IMG/VR virus record: IMGVR_UViG_3300009636_000024
Location: 1-32,129 of that record
Length of the DNA: 32,129 nt
Direction: 5' to 3' (one strand)
Origin: a virus
Position numbers and translations under genes: made by a program. The notes under the pieces are model-generated. The model did no database searches. It was not told the origin of the DNA and saw only the letters and a program-made list of their open reading frames with translations. Of this stretch, positions 7,497 to 16,514 are shown piece after piece (positions within the stretch are counted from its first letter, which is position 1; every line of letters begins with the position of its first letter).

Positions 7497-8791
7497 AACA
7501 AATAGCCTTGGCGTTGCTTATCTTCGCTTCTTCCCTTTGTGGGCAGACTGCCGTATTCCCCAGCGCTGCGGTTACGGACGGTAAAATTGGCGTAGCTGCC
7601 AACAATGTTTCAACTACCCTTTTTTTGCCCCTTACGGCAACCAGTACTAGTGTGATCGTATCAAGCGCGACTGGGATTTCTCCAAATATGTTATTGACAA
7701 TCTCTCCACCTAGCGGGACAAGTGGAACCGCAGAGGTCGTGATGGTTTGTAATGTCTCTGGGAACACTTTGTCGGTAGGTTATAATGGGTGTCCCAATCT
7801 GGCAGGAAGAGGGTTTGATGGGACAAGTGCTGGTGAGTATCCATCCTCTTCGTCTGTGTCTAATTACGTGGTCGCGTGGAATTTCAATTCTATGCGAAAG
7901 GAAATAGAAGCGCTTGAAGGCTGGCTCCTGTCTGGTAACTTAGCTCCTAAGACAATGGGGACCTCTGGCTATTTCCCCACTGTGACTGGAGCAAATGGAT
8001 GGGGCGCGTACTTTTCTCCGCAGGGTATCGGCGATACGAAGGTTATGCTGGCGGGCACAGTCGCTTCCTCTGCTGGCCAGACTCTCTGTACAGACGGCAA
8101 CTATGGCGCGACGACTAGTGGTTGTTCTTCAGGTAGCGGCGGTGCGACCATCGCGAGCACTACGAATCTCATCAAGGGCGACGGGGCGGGCAATGGCATC
8201 GCCAGCACGGCCTATCTGGATGGGTCTGCTGTCCTGCAAAATCCAGGCGGCTTCGGGACGGTCGGTAGCACAAATACTGGGATTCTCGATCTGACCGGGA
8301 AAACAAGCTCCAGTACGGTTGTGGTGACGGTCGATGACTCCACGTCAGCCTATACAGTGAAGTTACCGGTCACCGCCGCGACTGGGGCATGGAAGGGCAC
8401 GCTTTCGGGCAGTACGCTGACACTGACGCCCATTTCCACCGCGCGTGGCTTCGGGTACACCTTCAACGGGGCCGGGACGGCGCTCACGTCTGGGCAGACG
8501 GGCTATCTCACGGTTCCGTTTTCCTGCACTATCAGCGCATGGAACATGAGCGTGGACACGGGCACGGCGACGGTGGATGTCTGGAAGATCGCCAGCGGGA
8601 CGGGTCTGCCGACCATCTCGAACACAATCACGGCCTCGGCTACCCCCGCCATTGCGTCGAATAATTCCCTACATTCGACCACCCTGACTGGCTGGACGAC
8701 GGCAGTGGCGGCAAATGACATCGTAGGGATCAACCTCAAAGCAACGGCTAGCGCAACGGTGGTCAATCTGACCGTGGAGTGCGACCAATAA
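7493..8791 (+). CDS. Secreted tail-fibre-like protein (432 aa)
   Basis: ATG 7493 overlaps the lysozyme stop (ATGA), has a GGAG Shine-Dalgarno, and gives an N-terminal signal peptide (MKQIALALLIFASSLCG, then QTAVFP); an earlier in-frame start at 7406 would hide it. The region around residues 40-120 resembles a fibre-shaft attachment module ending in AGRGFDGTSAGEYPSSS. A short helix (MRKEIEALEGWLLSG) and a Ser/Gly/Thr-rich shaft follow. The last about 115 residues form a beta domain seen in many phage fibres (PFSCTISAWNMSVDTGTATVDVWKIA, with the preceding GQTGYLTV), likely a receptor-binding or trimerising tip. Several cysteines suggest folding in an oxidising compartment. Like the product at 3416 it appears to be exported, which is unusual for a phage tail protein. 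Confidence 0.6.
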   Translation: MKQIALALLIFASSLCGQTAVFPSAAVTDGKIGVAANNVSTTLFLPLTATSTSVIVSSATGISPNMLLTISPPSGTSGTAEVVMVCNVSGNTLSVGYNGCPNLAGRGFDGTSAGEYPSSSSVSNYVVAWNFNSMRKEIEALEGWLLSGNLAPKTMGTSGYFPTVTGANGWGAYFSPQGIGDTKVMLAGTVASSAGQTLCTDGNYGATTSGCSSGSGGATIASTTNLIKGDGAGNGIASTAYLDGSAVLQNPGGFGTVGSTNTGILDLTGKTSSSTVVVTVDDSTSAYTVKLPVTAATGAWKGTLSGSTLTLTPISTARGFGYTFNGAGTALTSGQTGYLTVPFSCTISAWNMSVDTGTATVDVWKIASGTGLPTISNTITASATPAIASNNSLHSTTLTGWTTAVAANDIVGINLKATASATVVNLTVECDQ

Positions 8792-9711
8792 TGGGAACTT
8801 GGAACAGCGGCGAATGGAATACGTTCCCTTGGGGATCAGGAGCGGGTACTACCGTTAGCACCAGTACCCCTCCTGGACCATTCGTTGAAATCTTCCCGGC
8901 CCGCCTTTTCCCCATCCTATATGGCCTCTACCGGCAGTGTGCCGCGATCTTGCTAGAGGATGGCGGATTCCAGTTGGGCCTCCTAACGGATAGCGAGTTC
9001 TACACCATTGCCAATGAAGTCGTAATGGACTTCTTGAGCAAGACGCAGATCATCAAGAAGATCTTCAATGTCCCCATCGTTGTCGGGGTGGACACGTACA
9101 CGAAGCCCGATCAACTGGGAGAGATTGACGAAGCGCTTGCGGGACAGACGCACATCAACCGGACGAGCGGGTTCTATTTGGACAATTCCGATCCTTTGTG
9201 GCCGACGCAGTTCAATCAATCACAATACTTCAAAGAAGATGAGGTTACAGTCAAGCAGATCCAACTGAGCCCTATGCCAAACGTGGAAGGAGAATTGACC
9301 TACACCTACGATCAGGGCTACGGCGTGCCCGCCTCCACGTCTGGCGCGGTTGACTTCGACATCCAGGCAAATCCGTCTACTCCTGGCTACGGGGTGTTTG
9401 CCGAAGCTCTTGGAAATCCATACTTGGAAGCCACCGGACCTGGGTATGGGGTATATGCCGACATAGTGTGTTCCACGGGGAATCTGACGATGATTGGGAA
9501 TGTCATCCCGACCGATCCGACGTATATTCAGCTAATCCCCGCTTCGTTCCAGTGCTACTTGAAGTATGGGATACTCTCCAGGATCTTTTCCACAAACAGC
9601 GAATTGAAAGACGAACAGAAAGCCGCCTATTGCCAAGCGCGGTATGCTGAAGGTGTGAACTTAGCAGGAGCAATTATGGCCAACATCTACACGGAGCAAG
9701 CCAATGCCTGA
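8791..9711 (+). CDS. Adaptor-like neck protein 3 (306 aa)
   Basis: This is the third protein here with an adaptor-like layout. It has an N-terminal helical part (DSEFYTIANEVVMDFLSKTQII), a long beta-rich middle, and a C-terminal helix pair with IQLIPASFQCYLKYGILSRIF followed by DEQKAAYCQARYAEGV, typical of phage adaptor proteins. The middle carries a small internal duplication (STPGYGVFAEALGNPYLEATG then GPGYGVYADI, about residues 194-225). The ATG overlaps the upstream stop as TAATG and is preceded by GGAG. It lies two genes before the nozzle-like protein, the position of the T7 adaptor (gp11) relative to the nozzle (gp12), so it may be the adaptor that contacts the nozzle. Confidence 0.55.
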   Translation: MGTWNSGEWNTFPWGSGAGTTVSTSTPPGPFVEIFPARLFPILYGLYRQCAAILLEDGGFQLGLLTDSEFYTIANEVVMDFLSKTQIIKKIFNVPIVVGVDTYTKPDQLGEIDEALAGQTHINRTSGFYLDNSDPLWPTQFNQSQYFKEDEVTVKQIQLSPMPNVEGELTYTYDQGYGVPASTSGAVDFDIQANPSTPGYGVFAEALGNPYLEATGPGYGVYADIVCSTGNLTMIGNVIPTDPTYIQLIPASFQCYLKYGILSRIFSTNSELKDEQKAAYCQARYAEGVNLAGAIMANIYTEQANA

Positions 9712-9940
9712 TGCCATCACCGTTACTTTCAGAGGGATCGTCATCGAAGACTTCATGATGGTCACTGTTGCTGGCCCTACCACTACGACCGTTCTTGGGG
9801 TAGGCCCTGGCGTAGCCGTCTCTCCCTTTGTCATGGCAGCAGATGATCCAGGCGCGGCAACGGCTGGAGTCCCCGTTGGCGGGATTTATGTCGTCACGTC
9901 AACTCCAGGGAATAGCTACCTCAAGGCCAGAATGAGCTAA
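9704..9940 (+). CDS. Small hypothetical protein between adaptor and nozzle (78 aa)
   Basis: I do not recognise a named family. The protein is short and beta-strand-rich, with many Val, Thr and Gly residues and a near C-terminal VGGIYVVTSTPGNSYLKARMS. There is no membrane helix or signal peptide; the Val-rich stretches alternate with polar residues. The ATG overlaps the adaptor stop by eight bases and has GGAG upstream. It ends six bases before the nozzle gene, so the three genes are probably translated together. A small virion or tail-assembly protein is the simplest reading, by position only. Confidence 0.6.
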   Translation: MPDAITVTFRGIVIEDFMMVTVAGPTTTTVLGVGPGVAVSPFVMAADDPGAATAGVPVGGIYVVTSTPGNSYLKARMS

Positions 9941-9946
9941 GGCAAC

Positions 9947-12900
9947 ATGGCTGACCTCCAACCTATTTCCCGTGCTTTCCCCAACGGCGGGCTCCAACTG
10001 AAGCAGGACCCGGCCCTGTTGGACGAGTCGCACTACAGCGAATTGACTAACGTAGTCAGTGTCCAGGAGGGGAACATCACGGTTAGGGCGGGGAGTCAGA
10101 AGCTCACCAGGGCTGACGAATGGCAACAGGATTTCGACGAAGCTCCGGTCATCCATTCAATCTCTGCGTTGCACGTAGGGGACTTGGGGGAGGAAATCTT
10201 ATACGTTGGCGAGGATGTGAACATTTGGTCTCGGATCAACGGCGGAGATTGGAATGAGATTGCAACTGGCGTAGCCCCATCGGACGCTTACGCTCGGCAG
10301 AGATTCAGCGCTATCTCCTATTCTGCTGGGTCTAGCGGACTCCCCTACCAGTACTTCGCCTGTCCAAGCGCGATGCTGAAGGATAGCGGGACAAACCCAG
10401 CCACAGTTTCACCGGGACTTCAAAAGTGGGGGATATTGCCTCCAGTGCAACCAGTCCAGGCAGCGTTGGGCGCGTACGCGCTGCTGCCTCCAGACATGGA
10501 CGTGGTTTACAACTTAGCCGTAGGCTCAGACATAAGCAGATTGCCCTATATGTCCGTCGCAGAGGCTAGCGGGACAGTCCCAGGGAACATCACCATCACC
10601 CCGTCTACTATGTCTGGGATCAACGTGGGGATGCTGTTGCAGATCGTAACTCCGGCTATTGGAGGGGTTTCAGCCTACACTCAATACGCTCCCGTTCTCT
10701 CCAGCGATTCGACTACCTTCAGCGTGTATCTGGAAGATATACCCAATGTCGGGGACTTGATTCAAGCGGCAGAGGATTTAGATACGGACACTGGTTCAAG
10801 TGACTTCGTAACGCTTGCGACGATGGCTATAGCGTTAGATGCTTCTTTCGACGGAATCCCGTCAACTGGGTATTCCACGGATGATCTTGTTCACATTTCG
10901 GTCTACGCCTCAGACCCGTCTCAATATACAGACATCCGGTTCCGAGTCTTGGTCAACAATAGCAACTCCGACTATTATGAAAAATCAATCCTTCCGACTG
11001 CGATCCAGCCGCAGGTTACGGGTACGCAGACTTCTACCCAGAACCTCAGCAATATCGGAGCAACCATTCCTCAGAGCGCCCTTAACGACACTCCGTATAT
11101 CAGCCAGGAAATCACTCAAGCTAAAGCCCAAGCACTGGCTGCCGTATCGGCTGAAGCTGCCGATTCAGGCAACGCAGTCTGGACAGAGATTAGCATTCCA
11201 AAGTCTCAATTCTTGGCTGTCGGAAATGCCGGGAACCCGGTGTATTCGTGGAAGAATGTAACTGGGTTTCAGGTCGTTTATAAGACTGTTGCGGTCCCAA
11301 CCGGAAGCCCCGAGCTTGGCATTAGCAGCATTTATATCGCCGGTGGGGCTGGGCCAAACGCGGTTACTACTTCATCGGACTTCCCCCTCCAGCCGTACAG
11401 TTACATTTTCACGTTCCGTAACCCCATTACTGGGGCCGAAGGCAATCCCTGCGCCTTGATGATTCCAACGGCGGCGGTGAGCCCACAACGGCAAGGCGTT
11501 GATTTAACTCTCTACGGGACAGACGATCCTCAGATAACTGGGGAGAATTCCATTTCGGTCTACAGGGCTGGGGGCTCTTTTGCTGACTCGTACTATCGGT
11601 TTGTCGGCTATGCTGCTAATCCTGGGGCTGGCGAGACTGTCATTTTCAGCGATCAGCAGAGCGACCAGAGCATAGATATTAACAATCTAGTAGACTTTGA
11701 CAACGATACGCCGGTAACGAGCGCCCTTCCAACCCCAGTGGTAATGACTTCCTCCACTGTGGCCGTAGCCAATACGCTTGCGGTTTTGAACGTAATAGTC
11801 ACCTCCGGCTCGCTGGCAAGCCTGACCGTAGGGACACCTCTCACTGTGGGCATAAACACGCTGACGCAAGAAACGTCGATCTTGGCGGCTGTGGATGCAG
11901 TCGGCGGGACGGTTACGCTGTTTCTCCAGTACGACCATGCGGACGCGGCTACGAACCCGATCACGATCCAAGCTGACGCTATTGCCAACCAACCCGTAAC
12001 TCTTTCCCTAGAAGCGTTTGATTCGATATTTCTTGCAGGCGATCCGAACAATCCGCATGTCCTTTACCAGTCAAAGACTGGCAGGCCCGAGGCTTTCCCG
12101 ATCATCAACCTAACGACGAACGTAGCAAACGCCATCAACGTCGGAACCCCTTCCAATTACATCGTTAACCTGACGGAATTCTCTGGCGGGGTTCTGTGCA
12201 TGAACCTAAACAACCTGTACTACGTGGCTGTGGCGTCTGGCCAGATGGAGGCCCCTATTGCCACCCCTGCCCAAAGGGGCTTGTTGGCCACTAAGGCATG
12301 GTGCATGGCGGACAACGAGTTGTGGTACTTGTCTTACGACGGGATCTATTCGTGGAGCGGGGGGATGAGCGCCTGGAGAAGCCAAGACCTAGACCCGCTG
12401 TTCAATGGAAATGCGATTGGATCTTATGCCCCAATCGACACTCGACCTCATCTTGGGACGGCAGGCGCAGACGTAGTTACGATGGAGTACAACGACAACG
12501 AGGTGTTTGTCTCCTACTTGGACACCCTTGGCATCCCACACCGTCTCAGATACCATACTAAGTTTAAGAGATGGAGTATTGAAAACCTGAGCGATACTTT
12601 AGCCAACGGGGCTCCTGTTGGCATAACTGCTCAATTGAACGACAAGACGGCAGGGATTCTCTATTCGGCCAAGAGCCCAAGCACATTCGCCTTTCTGTAT
12701 GAAGAGAATTCTGGGACGTCCGATGGCTGGGTGGATACACCAAACGATGGGCAGGCCATCGTCTATTCCTTGACTCCAGCGGCCTTCACGGCGAATGCTC
12801 CTAGCGCTAATAAGACATTTGCGGATCTCATCCTGGAGATGAAGTCCACCGACATCGTGACCATCCAGACGTTCTACGACTTCTCGACAACGCAGGACGA

Positions 12901-13975
12901 GTTGTTCACGATTGTTCCCAACCCCAATCGGGTTCGTATTCCCAATTCAATCCAGGGTGGATACCACAAGGAAGCCTATGCCATCCAGACAAGGATCTCT
13001 GGGACGACAACAGGCGGAGGCTCCTTCTATTCGTTGACGTTGAACGTCGTCCCCTTAGCTCAGATCCAGGTGGGGCGTGCTTACGATTGGGACGATTTGG
13101 GATGGCCCTTTGATAAGAGACTATACCAATTGGTGATGGAATATGACATCCCGGTGGGGCAAACCGTCGTGATGAACATGGACACGATGACCGGCGTTAT
13201 CGGCGTCCAGCAAGAGAACACGGCTGTTCAGTCTTTCGTCTTAGCCCCTCCAACCACTACGGGAGGGAAGCCTAACCGGATCACGGCCAACTTCGCCTTG
13301 AATGACAACATGATCGTCAAGAAGGTTCGGTTGCGGCCAACGGTTGCGGGCGTCCCCTTTAAGCATTTCTCTTACTCGTTTCCCGGCCTCAGTAAGTATC
13401 CTGCCGACAGGACTCTCTATACAGAGTGGAGCGACCTGGAGTATTCTGGCGACAAAGTTTTCAGGACTCTCAACCTAGAAATGAATTCATCGGGGTTGCC
13501 ATGCGCGGTTCAACTGCAAGGGGATTCTGGGAATCTGGGGGATCCGATCTCTGTTGTCACCACGTTGAATGACCGGGCTCGTATCTTGACTCTACAGAGC
13601 GACTTGATCTCGAAAAACACTCGGCTTGTTTTCACGCCATCTCCAGGGGGATACTCCCAATACTTCAAGCACAGTTTCGATTTCTGGAAAGAGCCGATGG
13701 CTGTGTCTCATTGGGATTCCTACGAGTTCAACTTCGGATACGATGGATACAATTTCGTCAAGCAGGCGTGGCTGGAGTACACTTGTTCTGTGCCAATTCG
13801 GGTGACATTTTACGGGGACGACGGAGAGCCGTTTTATCAGATTACCCTACCGGCGCACCCACAGCGGGACGTTGAACGGTTCTATTTGCCCGCTTCTCTC
13901 ATAGACAACGAAGGTGATGTTTCTCTGAACAAGAGCAAGCGGAAAAGGATGACAATTGATACGGTTGCCAGCTAA
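9947..13975 (+). CDS. Tail nozzle-like protein (1342 aa)
   Basis: The N-terminus (GGLQLKQDPALLDESHYSEL, then NVVSVQEGNITVRAG) resembles the start of P22 gp10 / T7 gp12-type nozzle proteins, which open with a proline/glycine strand, an 'NV..' element and an 'R.G' element. Central segments such as FLAGDPNNPHVLYQSKTGRP, MADNELWYLSYDGIYSWSGG and VSYLDTLGIPHRLRYHTKFKRW look like beta-propeller blades of that family. It is far longer than T7 gp12 (about 800 aa), with extra beta-rich sections at about residues 180-500 and 1000-1342. It would form the hexameric lower tube through which DNA leaves. It directly follows an adaptor-like gene and a 78-aa gene, as expected for a podoviral neck/tail cluster. 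The Shine-Dalgarno is weak (AAGG). Confidence 0.6.
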   Translation: MADLQPISRAFPNGGLQLKQDPALLDESHYSELTNVVSVQEGNITVRAGSQKLTRADEWQQDFDEAPVIHSISALHVGDLGEEILYVGEDVNIWSRINGGDWNEIATGVAPSDAYARQRFSAISYSAGSSGLPYQYFACPSAMLKDSGTNPATVSPGLQKWGILPPVQPVQAALGAYALLPPDMDVVYNLAVGSDISRLPYMSVAEASGTVPGNITITPSTMSGINVGMLLQIVTPAIGGVSAYTQYAPVLSSDSTTFSVYLEDIPNVGDLIQAAEDLDTDTGSSDFVTLATMAIALDASFDGIPSTGYSTDDLVHISVYASDPSQYTDIRFRVLVNNSNSDYYEKSILPTAIQPQVTGTQTSTQNLSNIGATIPQSALNDTPYISQEITQAKAQALAAVSAEAADSGNAVWTEISIPKSQFLAVGNAGNPVYSWKNVTGFQVVYKTVAVPTGSPELGISSIYIAGGAGPNAVTTSSDFPLQPYSYIFTFRNPITGAEGNPCALMIPTAAVSPQRQGVDLTLYGTDDPQITGENSISVYRAGGSFADSYYRFVGYAANPGAGETVIFSDQQSDQSIDINNLVDFDNDTPVTSALPTPVVMTSSTVAVANTLAVLNVIVTSGSLASLTVGTPLTVGINTLTQETSILAAVDAVGGTVTLFLQYDHADAATNPITIQADAIANQPVTLSLEAFDSIFLAGDPNNPHVLYQSKTGRPEAFPIINLTTNVANAINVGTPSNYIVNLTEFSGGVLCMNLNNLYYVAVASGQMEAPIATPAQRGLLATKAWCMADNELWYLSYDGIYSWSGGMSAWRSQDLDPLFNGNAIGSYAPIDTRPHLGTAGADVVTMEYNDNEVFVSYLDTLGIPHRLRYHTKFKRWSIENLSDTLANGAPVGITAQLNDKTAGILYSAKSPSTFAFLYEENSGTSDGWVDTPNDGQAIVYSLTPAAFTANAPSANKTFADLILEMKSTDIVTIQTFYDFSTTQDELFTIVPNPNRVRIPNSIQGGYHKEAYAIQTRISGTTTGGGSFYSLTLNVVPLAQIQVGRAYDWDDLGWPFDKRLYQLVMEYDIPVGQTVVMNMDTMTGVIGVQQENTAVQSFVLAPPTTTGGKPNRITANFALNDNMIVKKVRLRPTVAGVPFKHFSYSFPGLSKYPADRTLYTEWSDLEYSGDKVFRTLNLEMNSSGLPCAVQLQGDSGNLGDPISVVTTLNDRARILTLQSDLISKNTRLVFTPSPGGYSQYFKHSFDFWKEPMAVSHWDSYEFNFGYDGYNFVKQAWLEYTCSVPIRVTFYGDDGEPFYQITLPAHPQRDVERFYLPASLIDNEGDVSLNKSKRKRMTIDTVAS

Positions 13976-13983
13976 AGGATTTT

Positions 13984-15414
13984 ATGTCACTTCAAATCAG
14001 TTCGGTCGGCTCGACGAAGTACTCCGAGGTGCCATGCACGACGACGATGACATTGATGCAAGCGGTTGTGGATCAATTAGTTCTCTCAGGCTGGACCATT
14101 TCGCAGCAGTTTGCCGCCACTGGGGATGTGCTGGTTACCGGCTACCCAAATCCGGGCTGGACGATTACCTTCTCTAGCCCTTGGGCATTGTTCCCGACGC
14201 AGGTCTGGACCTACGTTGCGACCATCACCGGGGCAAACCAGATTCTAGTTGGGGCCAACCTGCCAGCGGTGGCTGCGAATCTTGCTGCGGCAATGACTAG
14301 TACCGGGCTAATGACGGCGACCGTTGACGGCACCAACAATTTACTGATTCACTTAGTCTCGGCTGGAACGGGCGCGGCAGCCAACAGCATCATCGGGATT
14401 GCCGACCCCACTGCTTCCTGGGGATCGCCCAATCTATACATAGGCGGTCTCGGCACTTTTTACACGCCGTTCCTTACCGGTGGTGGCTTTTTCATGCTTT
14501 CCGGGGTAACGGCTCAGGGCTTGCAAATGGGCCTATTTGTAGAGAATGGTGGCGATTATGTCAGATTTAGGGTGGCCTCAGTCCTGCAAGACGTGGTGAG
14601 CTTTGTCCTAACTAACAGTGCGCGCCAGGCTGCGGTCACCAACACTGCGGGGATTGTTAACGTCCTATGCTATTCAAACCCCACCCGTGTCCTGGAATTC
14701 GTATCGAATGCTCATCAATGTTTCTTGTGGTTACTGGCGGACTCTACTACGGGCTATACCAGGATGGCATTCGGCATCCCCTACGTTCGTGCGTTCAATG
14801 CACCAATTTTAATTTCCGCCGCTAGTAATACGAGCCCGGTTGTTCTGGCGACAGCGACGGCGCACGGCAGAACTACCGGAGATTACGTCTTCGTGGCCGA
14901 CGTGCAAGGGAACACAGGCGCAAACGGCTATTGGCAGTGTGTCGTGATCGACCCGACGCACCTTTCACTGACGGGATCAACAGGTACGGGCGCATACACG
15001 AGCGGTGGCCTGCTCGCGGGCGCTTCTACTCAACTGGCTCGCGCCGCGTGGTTTACCGGTGAAAACTCGCCATTTTTCAGGCTTAGTCTAGGCACTGGGT
15101 CATCTGCGTCTACTTGGGTCGTAACAAACCAACTTCCTGTGGGTGGACCGCCAGTCAGCCTGAAGTCTTCCGGTCCATTTTCCGGTGGTAGCTCCATTGT
15201 CTCCGCTTATGGCTCAATCCCGAGCGCCATGGACCCGGTGATTTGCTGGGTGCCAGAAGGAACGAGCGGGTCTCTGTATGAGATCGGGCAATTGTGGGAT
15301 TCTTTCATCACGATGGAAAACGTCCCAATGGACCGAGTGGCCCCGAACTTTCTTGGATTCCCGTGGGTGCAATATACAAATTCAGGATATTCGATGTGGC
15401 TGAAGAGGGGTTAA
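13984..15414 (+). CDS. Phage tail protein with FCCH-like module (476 aa)
   Basis: This looks like a phage tail or fibre-base protein. It is beta-rich with no signal peptide or membrane helix. An ANLAAAMTSTGLMTATVDG segment near residues 93-115 followed by a LIHLVSAGTGAAANSI motif is typical of tail proteins of this kind. At about nt 14825-15015 there is one copy of the small FCCH-like beta module (VVLATATAHGRTTGDYVFV, then GYWQCVVIDPTHLSLTGS) also found in the genes at 2 and 15416. The C-terminal part contains conserved-looking aromatic stretches (WDSFITMENVPMDRVAPNF) but no recognised enzyme motif. The ATG follows AAGGA; the stop is one base from the next start. Confidence 0.6.
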   Translation: MSLQISSVGSTKYSEVPCTTTMTLMQAVVDQLVLSGWTISQQFAATGDVLVTGYPNPGWTITFSSPWALFPTQVWTYVATITGANQILVGANLPAVAANLAAAMTSTGLMTATVDGTNNLLIHLVSAGTGAAANSIIGIADPTASWGSPNLYIGGLGTFYTPFLTGGGFFMLSGVTAQGLQMGLFVENGGDYVRFRVASVLQDVVSFVLTNSARQAAVTNTAGIVNVLCYSNPTRVLEFVSNAHQCFLWLLADSTTGYTRMAFGIPYVRAFNAPILISAASNTSPVVLATATAHGRTTGDYVFVADVQGNTGANGYWQCVVIDPTHLSLTGSTGTGAYTSGGLLAGASTQLARAAWFTGENSPFFRLSLGTGSSASTWVVTNQLPVGGPPVSLKSSGPFSGGSSIVSAYGSIPSAMDPVICWVPEGTSGSLYEIGQLWDSFITMENVPMDRVAPNFLGFPWVQYTNSGYSMWLKRG

Positions 15415-15415
15415 T

Positions 15416-16513
15416 GTGGCTCTGAGTACAGAAGAATACCTCTTATACCCGGTCTACTCCTATCCCAATTGCTTCGGCGGGGATTGGCCGGAGACTGTCT
15501 ACACGATGGGAGAGACCCTTGCCCCGCTTACGGCCACGAATGCGATTGGGACTTACCCTGTCACGCTTGCATTCGCCTCTCACGCGCTTTGGAAGTACGA
15601 GAACGTCTGGGTCACGGGCGTCGGCGGCGGGGTGGATGGCAGCCGTCAGGTGCTCCAGGTGCTCAGCGGCACGCAAGTCACAATCGACGCGGTAGGCAGC
15701 GGGCACTACTTCGGCTCGGATAGTGGCGTTGACGTTGCCCCGCACGACATGACGGGGAACTCCACTCCTTCGCCTTATGCGGTCACCACCTCTGGGAGCT
15801 ACTTCGGAACGCCGTGGAAATACTTCGACGGCGACAACACCACAACCGATCCGCTGAGTTTCAGCGGAAGTTGCTGGGTTAAGATAGACTTAGGTTCCGC
15901 TTCTGCTAATCCAGTCTTGGCGTATCGTATAGTTGCCGACAATTACAGCAGCCAATCGCGCGTGCCGAAGAACTGGACCTTGCAGGGGAGTAATAACAAC
16001 AGTACGTGGTACACGGTTGATACACAAACGAATCAGACTGGCTGGGGTCCCTACGAGACGCGACAGTTCACATGCGCCGTTTACTCGACAGCCTATCGTT
16101 ACTATCAGGTTGTCGTTACCGCGAACAACGGCGACGGTTCCTATTGCGAGTTCATGGAACTCTATCTCTATACCAGCCTCCCTGTGGTCACAACGGGGAT
16201 CGTCACCCCGACCGATGAGCTTGTTGGCACTAATCTGGCAGAGGGTCTTTTTCTGGCAGAGAGAGATGTCCTTATGCCAGCAAACCCGTTCATCACTCTT
16301 TCGACAACTGTTTCGACCACTGTTTCGACCACTGTTACTGTGACAACGACGGTTACCCCTACGGTTAGCCCCACCATCACCCCAGTTGTTGGATTGCCGG
16401 TCTTTAAGCTCTATGCGGATGGGTCGCGATTAGAATGGATGGCCTGCGGAGCCGATCAAAGGTCGGCGTATCAGCAGACAACCCTTTCAACGCTGATGGC
16501 TCCAAGGATCTAA
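15416..16513 (+). CDS. Tail/fibre protein with discoidin (F5/8C) domain (365 aa)
   Basis: Residues about 105-255 have the F5/8 type C (discoidin, CBM32-like) pattern: WKYFDGDNTT, WVKIDLGS, VPKNWTLQGSNNNSTWYTVD and RYYQVVVTAN ending in FMELYLY. Such domains bind sugars, so this protein may help recognise host glycans. The N-terminal 100 residues include a degenerate FCCH-like module (PVTLAFASHALWKYENVWV, then QVLSGTQVTIDAVGSG). After the discoidin domain comes a Thr/Val linker built from tandem STTV units (residues about 295-308) and a short C-terminal knob. The GTG start at 15416 is one base after the upstream stop and has a strong AGAGGGG Shine-Dalgarno. The stop is one base before the next gene. 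Confidence 0.7.
   Translation: MALSTEEYLLYPVYSYPNCFGGDWPETVYTMGETLAPLTATNAIGTYPVTLAFASHALWKYENVWVTGVGGGVDGSRQVLQVLSGTQVTIDAVGSGHYFGSDSGVDVAPHDMTGNSTPSPYAVTTSGSYFGTPWKYFDGDNTTTDPLSFSGSCWVKIDLGSASANPVLAYRIVADNYSSQSRVPKNWTLQGSNNNSTWYTVDTQTNQTGWGPYETRQFTCAVYSTAYRYYQVVVTANNGDGSYCEFMELYLYTSLPVVTTGIVTPTDELVGTNLAEGLFLAERDVLMPANPFITLSTTVSTTVSTTVTVTTTVTPTVSPTITPVVGLPVFKLYADGSRLEWMACGADQRSAYQQTTLSTLMAPRI
16299..16334 (+). repeat. Tandem 12-bp repeat coding STTV
   Basis: Three consecutive 12-bp units (TTTCGACAACTG, then TTTCGACCACTG twice) at 16299-16310, 16311-16322 and 16323-16334 encode STTV-STTV-STTV. Less exact Thr/Val codons continue to about 16380. Because the unit is a multiple of three, copy number can change without breaking the frame, so this linker may vary in length between related phages. 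Confidence 0.8.
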
Positions 16514-16514
16514 A

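Noticed and set aside
7621-7627. T_TTT_TTG slippery heptamer in the secreted fibre gene
   Set aside because: The -1 frame meets a stop (TAG 7648-7650) after seven codons, giving no useful product.
8488-8499. GTCTG-GG-CAGAC inverted repeat in the fibre gene
   Set aside because: It lacks the central GAT and has a shorter spacer than the dispersed motif; it encodes a common SGQTG fibre turn.
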